The translations under genes were made by a program, and so were the position numbers. 64,000 bases of DNA from VRUE01 sp963788975 (GTDB lineage Bacteria; Actinomycetota; Thermoleophilia; Solirubrobacterales; 70-9), in NCBI GenBank assembly GCA_963788975.1, contig CAWBIJ010000002.1:124001-188000 (forward strand), written 5' to 3'. The notes below the pieces were generated by a model. The model was not told the origin of the DNA. It saw only the letters and a program-made list of their open reading frames with translations, and did not search any database. Of the stretch, positions 31,601-36,350 are shown one piece after another (the first letter of the stretch is position 1; the number at the start of each line of letters is the position of its first letter).

Positions 31601-34600
31601 GATACAGAACTCACCGCCCAGCCCACGGCGATCTCGCCGAGCGCCAGCGCAAGCTTCGCCTTCAAAGGAGCAGACACCGGCTCCGGCATCGCCTCCTTCG
31701 AGTGTCGTCTCGACGAAAGCGCCTGGGGTGCTTGCGCGTCCCCGCAGAAATACGAATTGCTGGCGGATGGCACTCACAAATTCGAAGTTTGGGCGATCGA
31801 CAAAGCCGGCAACCCCGACGCTTCCCCGGCGATCTACGCCTGGCAGGTCGACACGAAAGCTCCCGACACCGAACTGACTGCCCAGCCGAGCGCGATCTCC
31901 CCGAGCGCCAGCGCTTCCTTCAACTTCAAAGGCACCGACACCGGTTCCGGCGTCGCCTCCTTCGAATGCCGCTTGGACGAAGGCGCCTGGAACGGCTGCA
32001 CCTCACCCCAGCCCCACAGCTCCCTTACAGAGGGCAACCACAAATTCGAAGTCCGCACCCTTGACAAAGCCGGCAACGCCGACGCTTCCCCGGCGATCTT
32101 CAACTGGCTGGTCGACACGAAAGCCCCCGACACCGAACTGACTGCTCAACCAGCTGCGATCTCACCGAGCGCCGCTGCCTCCTTCAGCTTCAAAGGCACC
32201 GACACCGGCTCTGGCGTCGCATCCTTCGAGTGCCGTTTGGATGAGGGCGCATGGAGCGGTTGCAGCTCACCGCAGAAATACGAATCGCTGGCTGATGGTC
32301 CTCACGAATTCGAGGTCCGCGCGATCGACAAAGCAGGCAACGTCGATTCCACCCTCGCGCGCTTTGAGTGGACGAGCGACACCGTTGCGCCGAACACGCA
32401 GATCACCATCCATCCGGCGAATCCATCGTCTTCTGGGTCGACATCGTTCGCCTTTGGTGGCATCGATTCAGGCGGCTCAGGCATCGCCTCCCTCGAGTGC
32501 CGCCTAAATGAAGGCGCCTGGAGCGCTTGCGCATCCCCGCAGAAATACGAAGGCTTGACCGACGGCCCCCACGATTTCGAAGTGCGAGCCTTCGACAAAG
32601 CGGGCAACGCTGATCCCAGTCCCGCGGACTTCGGCTGGACGATCGACTCCACGGCTCCGGGGGTTGGCATCGACTCCGGTCCGACCGGACCCACAAACGA
32701 CGCAACCCCGAGCTTCTCCTTCCACACCGATCCGGGTGTCAGCGTGGTCTGTTCGATCGACACAGGTGCCCCAGACTTCGGTCCTTGCACCGCGCTGGAT
32801 TCCCATACGTCCGCGACGCCACTCGAGGAGGGTCCTCATACCTTCCGGGTGCGTGCGATCGACACTGCTGAAAATCAGGCGACCGCAACACGTGACTTCC
32901 TCGTAGACGTGACCGGGCCAGTCACCCAAATCGATTCGGGTCCGTCGCCAGTCTCCACGCTGCCCGATGCCAGTTTCGCCGCCAAAGGAAGCGACAGCGG
33001 CTCCGGGGTTGCTTCACTGGAATGCCGGATCGATTCTGCATTCGCCGATGCCTGGACCCCCTGTCCCTCGCCGCAGAAATACACGCTCTTGACCGACGGG
33101 CTTCATAAATTCGAAGTACGAGCATTCGACAATGCCGGCAATGTCGACCAGAGTCCGGCGGCATACGACTGGAGGGTTGACACCAAAACCCCCAGCACGG
33201 CGATCGTCACTCAGCCGCCAGCGATTTCGAGCAGTGCAGAAGCCACGTTCGACCTCGAGGGCACAGACGAAGGCTCCGGCATCGCCTCCTTCGAGTGCCG
33301 CCTCGACGAAGGCGCCTGGAGCGCCTGCGCGTCACCGCAGAAATACGAGTCGCTTGCCAACGGCAGCCACAAATTCGAAGCGAGGGCGATCGACAAAGCC
33401 GGCCATGCAGACAGCTCACCCGCCATCGTCAACTGGCAGATCGACACCTTGGGCCCTGAGACTGAGCTGATGGATCAGCCGCCAGCGATCACTTCGAGTG
33501 CCACTGCCTCTTTCAGCTTCCAAGGAACCGACTCAGATACTGGCATCGCCTCCTTCGAGTGTCGTCTCGACGAAGGCGCTTGGACCGCCTGCGCCTCGCC
33601 GCAGCCCTACAGCTCCCTCGCGGACGGCAACCACAAATTCGAAGCAAAGGCGATCGACAAAGCGGGCAACCCCGACGCCTCCCCGGTCGCCTTTAGCTGG
33701 GAGGTCGACACCACGGGCCCCGACACGACGATCGTCGACCAGCCGCCCACGATCTCACCCAGCACCACCGCGAGCTTCTCCTTCGCGGCCACCGATACGG
33801 GTGGCTCTGGTGTGGTGTCCTTCGAGTGCCGCCTCGACTCCAGTGCTCCAGGCGCCTGGAACGGCTGCACCTCGCCCCAGCCCTACAGCTCTCTCACAGA
33901 GGGCAACCACAAATTCGAAGTCCGCGCACTAGATAAAGCCGGCAACGCCGACGCTTCTCCGGCGACATTCGCCTGGCAGGTCGACATCACAGGCCCCAAT
34001 ACCGAGATCGACTCCGGCCCCGAGACGCTGACGTCGAGGACCAGCGCCGAATTCGAGTTCAGCGGCTCGGATGGGGCGGGCACTGGCATCGCCTCCTTCG
34101 AGTGCCGTCTCGATTCCTCCGAGCCGGGTGATTGGGAGCCTTGCGATTCGTCGGCGCTCTATACCTCGCTCGCCGACGGACCGCACGCTTTCGAGGTTCG
34201 CGCCATCGACCAGGCTGGCAACCCCGACCAGGATCCGCCCAGCTTCGCTTGGACGATCGATTCGATCCCGCCTGAGGTCGTGATCGAATCGGGGCCGAGC
34301 GGTTCGACCAACGATTCGACTCCGACCTTCACCTTCACCTCTGAGCCCGGTGCTGCCTTTGAGTGCTCGGTCGACACCGGCGCCCCGGACTTCGAGTCCT
34401 GCTCGGCCGCCGGCTCCCACACGCCCTCGACGCCGCTCGCTGGCGGCTCCTACACATTCCGAGTGCGCGCCACCGATTCTGCCCAGAACCAGGCGGTGGC
34501 GACGCGTGGGTTTACGGTCGACACCACCATCCCCGCGCCCCCGGTGCTCAACGCGACCGTGCCGGCTTCGCCAGCCAACCACAACACGCCGATGGTGGTG

Positions 34601-35551
34601 GGCTCGGCCGCGCCGTCGTCGATCGTGCGCCTCTACAGCGGTGCCAACTGCTCCGGCTCGCCGATCACCACAGTCACTACTGTAGAGCTCGAATCCGGCA
34701 TCGCTGTCTCTGTGCCGGACGATTCGACCACCGACTTCCGCGCGACCGCCACCTCGACGGTCGGTAATACCTCCGCGTGCTCCATGCCGCGAACCTACGT
34801 CGAGGACTCGAGCGCTCCTACGAGCCAGATCGACTCGGCCCCAGAGACGCTCGGCGGCTCGGCCGAAGCCACATTCACCTTCTCCGGATCCGACGGAGCG
34901 GGCTCCGGAATCGCCTCCTTCGAGTGCCGCCTCGACACGACCGGAGTCGGCGGCTGGGCGCCTTGCACATCACCCAAGGCCTACGCCTCGCTCTCCGTTG
35001 GCACCCACAAGTTCGAAGTTCGCGCCCTCGACAAAGCAGGCAACGCCGACGTCTCTCCGGCGACCCACGAGTGGGTGATCAAAGGCCCCGGCGGAGGCGA
35101 GAAAGAGCCCGAAGGAAAAGAAAAAGAACCCGAAGGGAAACAACGGGGCATCGCCCGTTTCGTGCGGAGCATTCGCAACATACGAACCGGCACCGCGCTG
35201 CTCATCTTCGAGGTTCCCGGTCCCGGCCTGCTCACGGCGCGCTCCCCGGAGGTCTCAGTGGCCAGCCCGCGGAAAAACCGCACCGCCGCTGCCAGACGCC
35301 TCCTCGAGCTCAAACTTCGACAGAGGCGCATCCTGCCGGCCAAGGTCGTGGCAAGCGAGCCTGGAGAGCTGGCGATCCAGGTCAAGCTCACGGCAGCCGG
35401 CAAGGAGCTGCTGCAGAAGGTTCACCGCCTGAAGGTGCGGGTCCAGGTCAGCTTCGAGCCGACAAGTGGAGAGCCCCAGGCCTGGAAAGTGCTGGTCCCC
35501 CTGGAACAGCGCGCCGTGCCGCGCCCACAGGTCAAGAAAGCGGGTCCCTAG
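16655..35551 (+). CDS. Giant secreted multidomain protein with about 49 tandem Ig-like repeats
   Basis: 6298 residues from GTG 16655, which starts a clear signal peptide (LSKTRAALVVLILALLGAVA, cleaved near SALAG). Domain order by residue: about 30-520, a region like the C-terminal domain of N,N-dimethylformamidase large subunit (YNRPVTTREG, YLSVGHDEYWS); about 530-630, an Ig-like domain; about 640-800, DUF4082-like; about 805-905, SbsA-type Ig; about 920-1500, a Rossmann-like start and a possible deacetylase-like domain (VVMTGDDH, HRTH); about 1505-1600, fibronectin III; about 1600-1690, an Ig module; 1692-6142, tandem Ig-like units; then a Glu/Lys/Gly/Pro linker and a basic beta-rich tail. 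No LPXTG anchor is seen. Lys codons in the repeats are almost all AAA, unlike neighbouring genes. Probably a cell-surface or extracellular matrix protein; enzymatic activity unproven. Confidence 0.9.
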   Translation: MLSKTRAALVVLILALLGAVAFGAGSALAGPCDAPTNAVTCENSKAGNPSSEWDIAGDGDDSIQGFSTEVSVNQGETARFKVSTASSKYRLDIYRMGYYGGMGARKVATIKPSVSLPQFQPSCKTESSTGLIDCGNWAQSATWAVPTDAVSGIYFAHLVREDKTSEGSHIVFVVRDDDGKSDLLFQTSDTTWQAYNDYGGNSLYEGGPGTGPSRAYKVSYNRPVTTREGAPEDSPFNAEYPMVRWLERNGYDVSYFTGVDADRFGSEMLEHQVYLSVGHDEYWSGTQRANVEAARNAGVDLAFFSGNEVFWKTRWEKSIDGSGTERRTLVCYKETHANAKIDPFSSKVWTGTWRDPRFSPPADGGRPENQLTGTIFTVNSGTTAIKVPAADGKMRFWRDTDIASLAAGKTATLPEGTLGYEWDEDLDNGFRPPGLARLSSTTASVPQRILDYGSNYGPGTATHHLTLYRAPSGALVFGAGTVQWSWGLDGNHDRDSSTPDSRMQQATVNLFADMGPQPRTLQAGLTKATATTDVDPPSATIATPFEGTEVEIGHPVTVSGSASDTEGETKAGGEVASVEVSMDGGSTWHPAEGREEWSYSWTPKTIGETTIVARAVDDSGNLQAPGDQAAVEVVPQTCPCTIWSESMTGPQDPDTNSVEVGVKFRSELDGLVTGLRYYRTAGNTGTHVGRLWTASGTSLASVTFSGESSTGWQEATFKSPVAITADTNYVAAYHSPNGRYASIASFFSVVGYDNPPLYALADGEDGANGIYNYGSAGVLFSNGGPNSFQSENYLVDVVFEGKEEKDTTPPKAVSTSPVAGATGVSTETTVSAAFSEPLDPATVKSATVQLRDGSEALVPATISYNAGQRRAIIDPVDPLSHSSGYTATIKGVTDTSGNALVGTVSWSFSTAGPPPPPPDQGPGGPILVIVNGANPFSQFYAEILRAEGLNEFAAVDMSTVTPAMLDAHDVAILGEGSVSPGQATMLQTWVEGGGNLIAMRPDSDLLGLLGLGSPSGSLGNAYLKVDTSKSPGAGIVGQTIQFHGVADRYTASGGAQTVATLFSNASTATANPAVTLRAVGSKGGSAAAFTYDLAKSVVYTRQGNPAWAGQDRDGISPVRSNDMFFGPMAGDVQPNWIDFNKVQIPQADEQQRLLTNLIGEMNSDRKPLPRFWFLPRDEKAAVVMTGDDHANGGTLGRFAQYKEMSSPGCEVEVWECVRGTSYIYPNTTFTDAQVAEYVKDGFEFGLHLFTGCSDWADQADLETLFSNQLTSLEANFPSMPPTSTHRTHCIVWSDWATEAKVELLNGIRLDTNYYYWPESWIQNRPGLFTGSGMPMRFADVDGSLIDVYQAATQMNDEANQSYPATADVLLDNALGSQGYYGVFTANMHTDDVKSSGSDAIVASALARDVPVVSSHQMLAWLDGRNQSSFGSIEWSGSKLTFSISPGSGATGLRAMVPTSSLVGGLQTIKRGETVVTPTLRTIKGVEYAFFDAIAGKYTVAYLDKTGPVISNVKAVAGADGTATVTWTTDEPSDSRVEYGLKPEALTSSKSDSAQVTSHSVQLSGLNPEVTYHFRVQSFDESANSSTSPALPGAPQTFLTAPATPVLSTTSPPSPANNNTPKVLGSAGAGTTVNLFSGADCSGSPIATVTPAALAAGVSVSVANDSTTSFRATATSSAKLTSGCSTPLVYVEDSIAPDTAIESGPPSLSVSNQATFSFKGTDTGSGVTSFQCRLDSEAGAWIACSSPQKYESLADSNHKFEVRALDKAGNPDASPAIYSWLVDTKAPETELTAQPAAISPSASASFSFKSTDTGSGIASFQCRLDSEAGAWNACSSPQPYSSLSDGNHKFEVRGIDKAGNADASPAVFSWLVDTKAPDTELTAQPAAISPSASASFSFKGTDTGSGVVSFECRLDSEGAWNACSSPQPYSSLTEGSHKFEVRTLDKAGNADASPAIYSWLVDTKAPDTELTAQPSAISPSAAASFSFKGTDSGSGIASFECRLDSEGAWNACTSPQPYTSLAEGTHKFEVRALDKAGNADASPAIYSWLVDTKAPDTELTAQPAAISPSASASVSFKGTDTGSGIASFECRLDSEGAWNTCTSPQPYSSLSDGSHKFEVRALDKAGNPDTSPAVFTWQVDTKAPETELTAQPSPISPSATASFSFKGTDSGSGVASFECRLDEGAWIACTSPQKYEGLGEGSHKFEVRALDKAGNADASPAVFAWLVDTKAPDTEITAQPSVISPSATASFNFQGTDAGSGVASFECRLDEGAWAACSSPQPYSSLTEGSHKFEVRALDKAGNADSSPAIYSWLVDTKAPDTELTAQPAAISPSASASFSFKGTDSGSGVASFECRLDEGAWTACTSPQKYEGLGEGSHKFEVRALDKAGNADASPAVFAWLVDTKAPDTELTAQPSAISPSATASFSFKGTDTGSGVASFECRLDEGAWAACSSPQPYSSLTEGNHKFEVRAIDKAGNPDASSAIFSWLVDTKVPDTELTAQPSAISPSASASFSFKGTDTGGSGIASFECRLDSEAGAWTACSSPQPYASLSEGTHKFEVRTLDKAGNADGSPVTYSWLVDTKAPDTELTAQPAAISPSAAASFSFKGTDSGSGIASLECRLDSSAPEDWKVCTSPQLYSSLAEGAHKFEVRALDKAGNADSSPAAFSWLVDTKAPDTELTAQPAAISPSAAASFNFKGTDAGSGIASFECRLDEGAWIACTSPQPYSSLTEGNHKFEVRALDKAGNADGSPAVYSWLVDTKAPDTELTAQPTAISSSSSASFSFKGTDSGSGIASFECRLDSEGAWSACSSPQPYASLSEGTHKFEVRALDKAGNADTSPVVFTWLVDTKAPDTELTAQPSAISPSASASFGFKGTDTGSGVASFECRLDEGAWAACSLPQPYSSLAEGTHKFEVRALDKAGNPDVSPATFAWLVDTKAPDTELTAQPAAISPSAAASFSFKGTDSGSGIASLECRLDSSAPEDWKVCTSPQLYSSLAEGAHKFEVRALDKAGNADSSPAAFSWLVDTKAPDTELTAQPAAISPSAAASFNFKGTDAGSGIASFECRLDEGAWTACTSPQKYEGLGEGSHKFEVRALDKAGNADTSPVVFTWLVDTKAPDTEITAQPSVISPSASASFSFKGTDTGSGIASFECRLDEGAWTACTSPQPYSSLTEGNHKFEVRAIDKAGNPDASSAIFSWLVDTKAPDTELIAQPSAISPSASASFGFKGTDTGSGVASFECRLDEGAWTACTSPQPYSSLTEGNHKFEVRALDKAGNPDASPATFAWLVDTKAPDTELTAQPTAISSSSSASFSFKGTDSGSGIASFECRLDSEVGAWTACSSPQPYSSLSEGNHKFEVRALDKAGNADASPATFAWQVDTKAPDTELTAQPAAISPSAAASFSFKGTDSGSGIASFECRLDEGAWSGCTSPQPYASLSEGTHKFEVRALDKAGNADASPATFGWLIDTKTPDTELTAQPSAISPSASASFSFKGTDTGSGVASFECRLDEGTWAACSSPQPYSSLAEGTHKFEVRALDKAGNPDVSPATFAWLVDTKAPDTELTAQPAAISPSAAASFSFKGTDSGSGIASLECRLNEGAWTTCGSPQKYESLTEGNHKFEVRAIDKAGNPDTSPATFAWLVDTKAPDTELTAQPTAISSSSSASFSFKGTDSGSGIASFECRLDSEVGAWTACSSPQPYSSLSEGNHKFEVRALDKAGNADASPATFAWQVDTKAPDTELTAQPAAISPSAAASFSFKGTDSGSGIASFECRLDEGAWSGCTSPQPYASLSEGTHKFEVRALDKAGNADASPATFGWLIDTKTPDTELTAQPSAISPSASASFSFKGTDTGSGVASFECRLDEGAWAACSSPQPYSSLAEGTHKFEVRALDKAGNPDASSAIFSWLVDTKAPDTELTAQPSAISPSASASFGFKGTDTGSGVASFECRLDEGAWTACTSPQPYSSLTEGNHKFEVRALDKAGNPDASPATFAWLVDTKAPDTELTAQPAAISPSASASLSFKGTDSGSGVASFECRLDEGAWAACSSPQPYSSLAEGTHKFEVRALDKAGNPDASSAIFSWLVDTKAPDTELTAQPSAISPSASASFGFKGTDTGSGVASFECRLDEGAWTACTSPQPYSSLTEGNHKFEVRTLDKAGNADASPATFSWEVDTKATDTELVSAPAAISATSEASFSFKGTDAGSGVASFECRLDSEGTWNSCAAPQKYELLADGTHKFEVRALDKAGNPDTSPATFAWLVDTKAPDTELTAQPTAISSSSSASFSFKGTDSGSGIASFECRLDSEVGAWTACTSPQPYSSLTDGSHKFEARAIDKAGNADASPATFAWLVDTKAPDTELTAQPAAISPSAAASFSFKGTDSGSGVASFECRLDEGAWTACTSPQKYEGLGEGNHKFEVRAIDKAGNPDASSAIFSWQVDTKAPDTELTAQPTTISPSATASFGFKGTDTGSGVASFECRLDSEAGAWTACSSPQKYEGLGDGSHKFEVRALDKAGNADTSPVVFTWLVDTKAPDTELTAQPAAISPSAAALFSFKGTDTGSGVASFECRLDSEVGAWTACTSPQPYSSLTDGSHKFEVRALDKAGNPDASSAIFSWLVDTKAPDTELTAQPAAISPSAAASLSFKGTDSGSGIASFECRLDSEGAWNACTSPQPYASLSEGTHKFEVRALDKAGNADASPATFGWLIDTKTPDTELTAQPSAISPSASASFSFKGTDTGSGVASFECRLDEGTWNACSSPQPYSSLTEGNHKFEVRTLDKAGNADASPAIFNWLVDTKAPDTELIAQPSAISPSASASFNFKGTDTGSGVASFECRLNEGAWTTCGSLQKYESLTEGNHKFEVRTLDKAGNADASPVVFNWQVDTKAPETELTAQPTAISPSASASFSFKGTDSGSGVASFECRLDSEGAWNSCSSPQKFEGLTEGNHKFEVRAIDKAGNPDASSAIFSWQVDTKAPDTELTAQPTAISPSASASFAFKGADTGSGIASFECRLDESAWGACASPQKYELLADGTHKFEVWAIDKAGNPDASPAIYAWQVDTKAPDTELTAQPSAISPSASASFNFKGTDTGSGVASFECRLDEGAWNGCTSPQPHSSLTEGNHKFEVRTLDKAGNADASPAIFNWLVDTKAPDTELTAQPAAISPSAAASFSFKGTDTGSGVASFECRLDEGAWSGCSSPQKYESLADGPHEFEVRAIDKAGNVDSTLARFEWTSDTVAPNTQITIHPANPSSSGSTSFAFGGIDSGGSGIASLECRLNEGAWSACASPQKYEGLTDGPHDFEVRAFDKAGNADPSPADFGWTIDSTAPGVGIDSGPTGPTNDATPSFSFHTDPGVSVVCSIDTGAPDFGPCTALDSHTSATPLEEGPHTFRVRAIDTAENQATATRDFLVDVTGPVTQIDSGPSPVSTLPDASFAAKGSDSGSGVASLECRIDSAFADAWTPCPSPQKYTLLTDGLHKFEVRAFDNAGNVDQSPAAYDWRVDTKTPSTAIVTQPPAISSSAEATFDLEGTDEGSGIASFECRLDEGAWSACASPQKYESLANGSHKFEARAIDKAGHADSSPAIVNWQIDTLGPETELMDQPPAITSSATASFSFQGTDSDTGIASFECRLDEGAWTACASPQPYSSLADGNHKFEAKAIDKAGNPDASPVAFSWEVDTTGPDTTIVDQPPTISPSTTASFSFAATDTGGSGVVSFECRLDSSAPGAWNGCTSPQPYSSLTEGNHKFEVRALDKAGNADASPATFAWQVDITGPNTEIDSGPETLTSRTSAEFEFSGSDGAGTGIASFECRLDSSEPGDWEPCDSSALYTSLADGPHAFEVRAIDQAGNPDQDPPSFAWTIDSIPPEVVIESGPSGSTNDSTPTFTFTSEPGAAFECSVDTGAPDFESCSAAGSHTPSTPLAGGSYTFRVRATDSAQNQAVATRGFTVDTTIPAPPVLNATVPASPANHNTPMVVGSAAPSSIVRLYSGANCSGSPITTVTTVELESGIAVSVPDDSTTDFRATATSTVGNTSACSMPRTYVEDSSAPTSQIDSAPETLGGSAEATFTFSGSDGAGSGIASFECRLDTTGVGGWAPCTSPKAYASLSVGTHKFEVRALDKAGNADVSPATHEWVIKGPGGGEKEPEGKEKEPEGKQRGIARFVRSIRNIRTGTALLIFEVPGPGLLTARSPEVSVASPRKNRTAAARRLLELKLRQRRILPAKVVASEPGELAIQVKLTAAGKELLQKVHRLKVRVQVSFEPTSGEPQAWKVLVPLEQRAVPRPQVKKAGP
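24389..25854 (+). repeat. 398-bp perfect direct repeat inside the Ig array (copies 24389-24786 and 25457-25854)
   Basis: The two copies are 1068 bp apart, i.e. exactly four units (91+88+89+88 codons), and I found no mismatch. They carry the unusual longer unit with LDSSAPEDWKVC. This indicates a recent four-unit duplication or gene conversion. Confidence 0.88.
26504..28245 (+). repeat. 680-bp perfect direct repeat inside the Ig array (copies 26504-27183 and 27566-28245)
   Basis: Copies are offset by 1062 bp, exactly four units (90+88+88+88 codons), and are identical over 680 bp by base-by-base reading, including synonymous sites. The first mismatches are at 26503/27565 and 27184/28246. Confidence 0.9.
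28220..29073 (+). repeat. 326-bp perfect direct repeat inside the Ig array (copies 28220-28545 and 28748-29073)
   Basis: Offset 528 bp, exactly two 88-codon units; identical over 326 bp. A third independent recent duplication in the array. Confidence 0.88.
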
Positions 35552-35556
35552 GCCCC

Positions 35557-35572
35557 GGGCCCCGAGGGGCCC
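35557..35572 (+). terminator. GC-only hairpin just after the giant gene
   Basis: GGGCCCC...GGGGCCC begins 6 bp after the TAG of the giant gene and is followed by only a weak pyrimidine stretch (TTCC). It could end the long transcript, but lacks a T-run. Confidence 0.35.
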
Positions 35573-35657
35573 TTCCGTGCAGCGAGCCGTTCTCCCGCAG
35601 TGCAGGTTTCGGCCAGAAAGCGCACAAGCTTCTGGGCCCCCGTGTCGTTCTTTGCAT

Positions 35658-36350
35658 ATGACAGCGGTGGCCAAGCAGCCGGCCAACGAGGCTGCAGGAG
35701 GCGACGGGCTCTCATCCGTCGTCGTTATCGCGGCCGGAGCCGAGGAGCGGCGCCGTATCGGCGCTGCTCTTGCCGAGCAGGACCTCGCCCCAGCGGCCGA
35801 GGCGACCTCGCCCGAGGACCTCGCTGGGCTCGACGTCGACTCGGCGACCGTCGTCGTCTTCGCCTGCAACGTCGACGCACCCCGCGAGATGGCGAGCCTG
35901 AGAAGGCTCGAGCGCGACACTCGCCAGCCGGCGATCGTCGTGATCTCGCCCCGCGCCACCGGGACCGGCGTCCGCCGCGCCCTCGATGCGGGCGCTGACG
36001 GGCTCGTCTTCGAGTCCGATCTCGAGTCCGCCCTCGCCTCCGCCGTGCGCGCCGTCGCCGCCGGCCAGTCCGTCGTGCCACGCAAGCTTCGCGCCAGCGT
36101 CGAAAAGCCGATTCTCTCGTACCGGGAGCGTCAAGTGTTGACGCTGGTTCGTCGCGGCCTCACCAACGCACAGATCGCCGAGCGTCTCTACCTGGCCGAG
36201 AGCACGGTCAAGAGCCACCTCTCTTCTGCCTTTACCAAGTTCGGCGTCCGCTCACGCAAGGAGGCGGCAGCAGTCTTTGTCGACATCGATCCAACGCTTG
36301 GCCCGGCCGCCGTCAGCGGCGAAGACTCGACCGAGCAGGCGCCGGCATGA
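35658..36350 (+). CDS. LuxR-family regulator with degenerate receiver domain
   Basis: 230 residues from ATG 35658. Residues about 20-135 have a CheY-like alternation (VVVIAAGAEERRRIGAAL; ALDAGADGLVFESD). However, the phosphoacceptor position after strand 3 (ATVVVFACN) has no aspartate and the N-terminal acidic pair is missing, so phosphorylation is unlikely. Residues about 150-215 form a complete LuxR helix-turn-helix (LSYRERQVLTLVRRGLTNAQ, then IAERLYLAESTVKSHLSSAF). Its stop overlaps the following aminotransferase start (ATGA), so it is cotranscribed with sugar genes. It may control the surface-polysaccharide genes around it; targets are unknown. Confidence 0.82.
   Translation: MTAVAKQPANEAAGGDGLSSVVVIAAGAEERRRIGAALAEQDLAPAAEATSPEDLAGLDVDSATVVVFACNVDAPREMASLRRLERDTRQPAIVVISPRATGTGVRRALDAGADGLVFESDLESALASAVRAVAAGQSVVPRKLRASVEKPILSYRERQVLTLVRRGLTNAQIAERLYLAESTVKSHLSSAFTKFGVRSRKEAAAVFVDIDPTLGPAAVSGEDSTEQAPA

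Larger units (their letters stand above)
21728..35080 (+). repeat. Tandem array of about 49 Ig-like coding units (about 264-276 bp each)
   Basis: Each unit encodes about 88-92 residues beginning DTKAPDTELTAQP. It continues with a beta-sandwich core (SFSFKGTDTGSGVASFECRL), a second cysteine (in ACTSPQ or ACSSPQ), HKFEVRALDKAGN and a closing W-x-V/I-D that runs into the next unit. The two cysteines per unit probably form a disulfide. I count 40 closely similar units (21728-32377) and nine more divergent ones (32378-35080). Among the latter, two shortened units begin DSTAPGVGIDSGP and DSIPPEVVIESGP, and one unrelated SPANHNTP-type module is inserted before the last unit. Counts are by eye and could be off by one. 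Confidence 0.92.

Noticed and set aside
22000..34000. Many 60-270-codon open frames on the minus strand inside the giant gene
   Set aside because: They repeat with the array and have mirrored composition of the plus-strand frame; they are shadows of a biased coding sequence.
21728..35080. Regularly spaced repeats that could suggest a CRISPR array or satellite DNA
   Set aside because: The unit is about 264 bp, keeps one reading frame and encodes an Ig-like domain; no short repeat/spacer pattern exists.
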